From Argonema galeatum A003/A1 (GTDB lineage Bacteria > Cyanobacteriota > Cyanobacteriia > Cyanobacteriales > Aerosakkonemataceae), in NCBI RefSeq assembly GCF_023333595.1, contig NZ_JAIQZM010000001.1:65272-129271 (forward strand): DNA of 64,000 nt, given 5' to 3'. Shown here one piece after another: positions 60,338 to 64,000 of this stretch (the first letter of the stretch is position 1; the number at the start of each line of letters is the position of its first letter). The notes below the pieces were generated by a model that worked only from the letters and a program-made list of their open reading frames with translations, was not told the DNA's origin and searched no databases. A program made the translations under genes and the position numbers.

Positions 60338-63300
60338 ATGCAAAAGTTATTCAACGATGACCTGCGTCTAGTTGTAGATCCCATCACTGGTATTGCAGAA
60401 GATCGACAGCTTACAGATAGTTTGGCTGGTAAGGATTTGCTGACAGGTGGTACAGCAGTATCATTACAAACAGTAAAAGAGCCTTTACAAACTGCACAGA
60501 ATTTGCTAAAAGGGTTTGCAACTGCTCCTGATTTTAGTGCAAAGATGCAGGTAGCTTTTGGCAACAGCTTCAATGTTGCAGATGCTGATGCTTTGGCGAA
60601 AGCTTGGGTAGCGGGAAATATTAGCAGTTTTCCTAAGATTGAGATTCGCAATTACGCTGAAATTAATGGTGCAAAAGGAGCGTTTGCTGCTGCTAATAAC
60701 ACTATTTATTTATCGCGGGAATTCTTAACTGAAAATGCTGCTAACACCGAAACAGTTGCGAGTGTGCTTTTGGAAGAAATTGCTCATGCTGTAGACACTC
60801 AGTTGAATGATGCAGATACTCCAGGGGATGAAGGAGAAATTTTTTCGGCGCTAGTTCGGGGTGAAAAGATTGAAGCTGAACAGTTGCAGCGGATCAAAGC
60901 TGAGGATGATACAGCAAGTATCATCTTAGATGGGGAAGTTGTCCAGATTGAACAAGCTGTTAATGTTCCTTTTCAATCAAGGATTGGTGGTGTTGAAGGA
61001 GACACGGAAGTTATTAAATTAGGTGGTACTCAGGGTGAAATTAATTTGTCCTATCGAACTTTTACGATTCCCGACAAGGTACAGCTACTTTATGAAGGAA
61101 AAGTAATTTTTGATTCGGGGTTTGAAAGTACGGGAGGACTTAACCCATCAGAAAATCCTCCACCGAAGGTTGTAAAAGTTCCGTTTAAGGGAAACTCAGA
61201 TGAGGTTACGTTAATTCTGACAGCCAATCAAGATGACGCTCGTACTGAGTGGGATTATTCGGTTGATACTTCTAATGTTAGTTCACCTAATGTTTCCCCA
61301 CCAGGCGGCGGCACTGGAAACACTGGTACTCCACCAACCGGAACTGGAGAAAACGGCACTACGATCGACATCCCTAATAAGCATACCCTTTACGAGTTTT
61401 TAGCCAAAGATACGGTCTACAAAAATTTTGATACAGCAAATTTGCCGCTAGAATCTCAAGTTTTTAAACTCAAAGCACAAGATAAGGAGTCATTTAGCTA
61501 CAAAGATTTTTTACCGTCCGATATCGTGCAAGAATATGGGTATAAGATTGATAAAATCTTTAATGAAGAGGGCAAACGAAAAACAGGATTTTATGCGCTG
61601 GGCTTGACATCTGACAAAGGAAAACCTCCTGTTCTGGTTCTCCGTGGCACAGACCTTAATCCAGACGAATTATTTGCAGATGTTTTTGCTGATGCTGATG
61701 CGCGAGGAGTAGGCTTCAACCAGTTTGAAAATAATCAACAAGAAGTGATCAAATGGTTAGAAGATAAAAAACGACCTGATATAGATATAGTTGGTCATAG
61801 CTTGGGTGGTGCATTGGCACAAATGCTTGCTGCTGAATTTACAGAAAAGGGCGGACAATTAGGAGAAATCGTCACCTTTAACTCTCCTGGAATTTCTAAG
61901 CAACAAGCTGACAAATTCAGGAGAGGTTTAGTTGAAAGTGTTAAGCATTACATTGCTGCTGGTGACTTCGTAAGTCTGGGAGGTGAAGAGTTTTTACAAG
62001 GTTCCTACGAAATATTTTCCGCTTCTGATTGGGCAGATGACAAAGATCCTATCATTCGGACTTTAAACGGCTTCACAAACAGACACTTAAATCCGCTCCT
62101 TGTTGAAGATGTTGGATACAATGCCCCTTTAAAGACTAATGATGCTATTAAGAAAACATCAGGGTTAGCTTCACAAAAGTATGACACGGTAACTTGGCTC
62201 AATAGTCCTTTGTTTACTTACCTAGATCCAGAGTTTTTGACACTGATGGCAGTAGCATCTACATCAATATTTAGTTTGAATGCAGCTAATACTTTACCCG
62301 AAAAACCGACGATACAAAAGCTTGGATCTTTGGCTCTCAACAGTTCTCTATTTTTCCGAGGTAAAGTTGAAGAAATCAGAACAGGAGTAGACAACTTTGA
62401 TGTGGGAGGGAACCGTTATGTTGGGTCAGTAAGACTTGGAGGAAATTTAGTACCAGCCCTAAGAGAGTTAGCTAGTGCAGCAAACACAAACTTCTTGAAC
62501 TATGAGAATGGTCTGATTGGAATACCTGTACCTCCGTTTCAACTCGGCGGTGTCAGGCTTGAGCCAAGTGGTTTCAGTATAAAGAAGGAAGACAAGGGAT
62601 TAAAGCTTCAAGGCAAAGCGTCTTTAATATTTCCGCTAGGAGTAGGGCTGTCCAGATTCACTGCTGACTTGGCTGGAGACAACTTCTTCCGAATTAAAGA
62701 TAGTGGATTTGATGTAGTTGGTGCGCTTTCAGTGGACAATATTCTAATTGTTCCTGACGTATGGGAAATTAGACAAGCTAAACTTGAATATAACTCAATT
62801 GAAAACAAGGTTGGTGGGCAAGCTTCTATCTTGATACCAAACCACATAGGAATTGGTGGTCTGTTAGAGTTTGAAAACGGACAATTAAACTCCCTAGCAT
62901 TTGATGTAGACGGTCTAAATTTACCTGTTTTCAATACAGGTTTGAATCTGAGGCGGATAAAAGGTGGAGTAAAGGATCTGACGAAACCAGATCAAATTGT
63001 GTTTAATGGTGGTGTGAGATTCACAAATGTTGGTCAAGAAATTAATATTCCTCTACCATCTTGGGCTGGTGGGAACCAATCAGTGTCAATATTGGATATT
63101 GACATCGATGGCAGTTTGAATCGGGATCGTTTAAAGGCAGACGGTATTGCAAAAGTATTGGGTGGAATACTAGGAGATGGCAAAGCTACAGCTGAACTCA
63201 ATTGGAACAAAGGCTTCCTAGAGGTAAGGGATTTTAATCTTTCAGCACTTGGCGGATTTGTCAAGGCACAAGCCAATTTCAAAGCCAACACTAATTTAGA

Positions 63301-64000
63301 CTTGACAATGGGCGGAAACGCAACACTTCAAGTTCCTCAAAATCTACCTATTCCTAATGAATTAGGACTTTTTGCAGAAGTGATTCGTAAATATCAACGC
63401 GAACCACTACAACAAGGAGGCTTTGAAATCCAATATTCTAACGATGGCAAGCTTTCTAATGATTATCTTTCCGGTTGGGCTAAACTACCCGGATTGCCAG
63501 TTGACCTTACTCTCACCTTATTCTTAGATGGCAATTACGCTCTCAGACCAGGTGCTAAAAATATACCTGAAACCAATAGCTTTATAGTTAACCCTAGTAC
63601 AAACTGGGTTATTCTTGGCGCTAATTGGGAAAATGCTGCTAATAACGTACCAATTCAAGTTAAGTTGCCAAATGGCACTATTTTGAATGAATCTGATTTC
63701 GCAGCTAACAACATTACAGTTGTTAATGACCTCACAGGCTCAAATACTAAGGGCGTTATAGTCTACAATCCAACACCCGGAGTATGGGATATTAACGTGC
63801 TTAATCCCACTGGGTTAGGAAATGTAAGATATAGCGCCTTCCGTGATGCAGTCAAGCCCGTCGTTGAAGTGACTAATCTATCCTCAAATTCAACTGGTTC
63901 TGAGGTGACAATCAACTACAAAGCCTTGGATGCTGACTCCAATGCAGAAGTTAGTTTATTCTACGACACTGACAATCAGGGATTTGATGGCATACCAATT
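60338..64000 (+). CDS. Large lipase-like, probably exported protein (5' part)
   Basis: An uninterrupted frame of 1221 codons from ATG 60338 to the window edge; the end is outside. The first ~200 residues match the N-terminal region of large cyanobacterial Ca-binding/RTX-like proteins: FGNSFNVADADALAKAWVAG, NTIYLSREFLTENA and SVLLEEIAHAVD (ExxH of a degenerate metallopeptidase-like site), DEGEIFSALVRGE. A Gly/Thr/Pro linker (about residues 320-345) leads to an alpha/beta-hydrolase region with the lipase-3 elbow IVGHSLGGALAQML (about residues 483-496). After about residue 620 it is beta-rich repeats. No signal peptide is seen at the start; export by a type I system with a C-terminal signal is the usual route for such proteins, but that end is not visible. 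Confidence 0.85.
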   Translation, partial: MQKLFNDDLRLVVDPITGIAEDRQLTDSLAGKDLLTGGTAVSLQTVKEPLQTAQNLLKGFATAPDFSAKMQVAFGNSFNVADADALAKAWVAGNISSFPKIEIRNYAEINGAKGAFAAANNTIYLSREFLTENAANTETVASVLLEEIAHAVDTQLNDADTPGDEGEIFSALVRGEKIEAEQLQRIKAEDDTASIILDGEVVQIEQAVNVPFQSRIGGVEGDTEVIKLGGTQGEINLSYRTFTIPDKVQLLYEGKVIFDSGFESTGGLNPSENPPPKVVKVPFKGNSDEVTLILTANQDDARTEWDYSVDTSNVSSPNVSPPGGGTGNTGTPPTGTGENGTTIDIPNKHTLYEFLAKDTVYKNFDTANLPLESQVFKLKAQDKESFSYKDFLPSDIVQEYGYKIDKIFNEEGKRKTGFYALGLTSDKGKPPVLVLRGTDLNPDELFADVFADADARGVGFNQFENNQQEVIKWLEDKKRPDIDIVGHSLGGALAQMLAAEFTEKGGQLGEIVTFNSPGISKQQADKFRRGLVESVKHYIAAGDFVSLGGEEFLQGSYEIFSASDWADDKDPIIRTLNGFTNRHLNPLLVEDVGYNAPLKTNDAIKKTSGLASQKYDTVTWLNSPLFTYLDPEFLTLMAVASTSIFSLNAANTLPEKPTIQKLGSLALNSSLFFRGKVEEIRTGVDNFDVGGNRYVGSVRLGGNLVPALRELASAANTNFLNYENGLIGIPVPPFQLGGVRLEPSGFSIKKEDKGLKLQGKASLIFPLGVGLSRFTADLAGDNFFRIKDSGFDVVGALSVDNILIVPDVWEIRQAKLEYNSIENKVGGQASILIPNHIGIGGLLEFENGQLNSLAFDVDGLNLPVFNTGLNLRRIKGGVKDLTKPDQIVFNGGVRFTNVGQEINIPLPSWAGGNQSVSILDIDIDGSLNRDRLKADGIAKVLGGILGDGKATAELNWNKGFLEVRDFNLSALGGFVKAQANFKANTNLDLTMGGNATLQVPQNLPIPNELGLFAEVIRKYQREPLQQGGFEIQYSNDGKLSNDYLSGWAKLPGLPVDLTLTLFLDGNYALRPGAKNIPETNSFIVNPSTNWVILGANWENAANNVPIQVKLPNGTILNESDFAANNITVVNDLTGSNTKGVIVYNPTPGVWDINVLNPTGLGNVRYSAFRDAVKPVVEVTNLSSNSTGSEVTINYKALDADSNAEVSLFYDTDNQGFDGIPI

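Overview
The window is chromosomal DNA of a cyanobacterium, probably a filamentous one with a large, repeat-rich genome. The evidence is the dense scatter of the HIP1 octamer GCGATCGC, five Uma2-family genes and three DUF29 genes, an efp/accB pair, a lumenal cyclophilin of the CYP38/TLP40 type, a DnaK2-type chaperone, an AarF/ABC1 kinase, a short HmpF-like protein, and many palindromic or simple-sequence repeats. I saw no rRNA, tRNA, CRISPR array or complete insertion sequence. Strand use is mixed and operons are short.

Layout. 0-5.4 kb: the end of an ankyrin-repeat gene, a Ser/Thr kinase, two tandem pairs of a stand-alone papain-fold toxin gene plus a putative immunity gene, a Uma2 gene, an exported beta-carbonic-anhydrase-like protein and a GxxExxY protein. 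5.4-8.4 kb: valS with an internal minisatellite. 8.4-19 kb: an island of small toxin, antitoxin and immunity genes. It holds a polymorphic-toxin-33-like pair, a third papain-fold pair, ParD, DUF2281, DUF433/DUF5615, PIN and RelE modules, and a divergent patatin phospholipase/HTH pair. Many toxin genes here are broken, and fragments of them are scattered by duplication. 19-34 kb: mostly core genes (antiporter, methyltransferase, permease, HmpF-like, AarF, recN, a large adenylate cyclase, dusB). 34-41.5 kb: a second accessory block with Uma2 genes, a lone type IIG restriction-methylation enzyme, HicB, DUF29, a two-gene module with an RHS/CDI-type toxin-like domain, and an Rpn nuclease. 41.9-59.4 kb: core genes (dnaK, an acetoacetate-decarboxylase-like gene, a DUF3754 gene, proS, accB-efp, a cyclophilin, an isoprenylcysteine methyltransferase-like gene, an HD-type gene, thiL) with small accessory insertions. 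60.3-64 kb: the 5' part of a very large lipase-like secreted or surface protein that runs off the window.

Themes. First, at least five gene pairs look like free-standing C-terminal domains of polymorphic toxins with adjacent immunity genes but no delivery protein. The papain-fold pair occurs three times with its candidate Cys/His/Asp residues kept, and is the best candidate for an undescribed system. Second, toxin genes of type II modules are repeatedly broken (frameshift, CGA-to-TGA, amber, truncation, a 22-bp repeat insertion) while the neighbouring antitoxins stay open. Third, intergenic repeat families have entered coding sequence in frame in a kinase, valS, recN and thiL. All family assignments were made by reading the protein sequence, not by database search.
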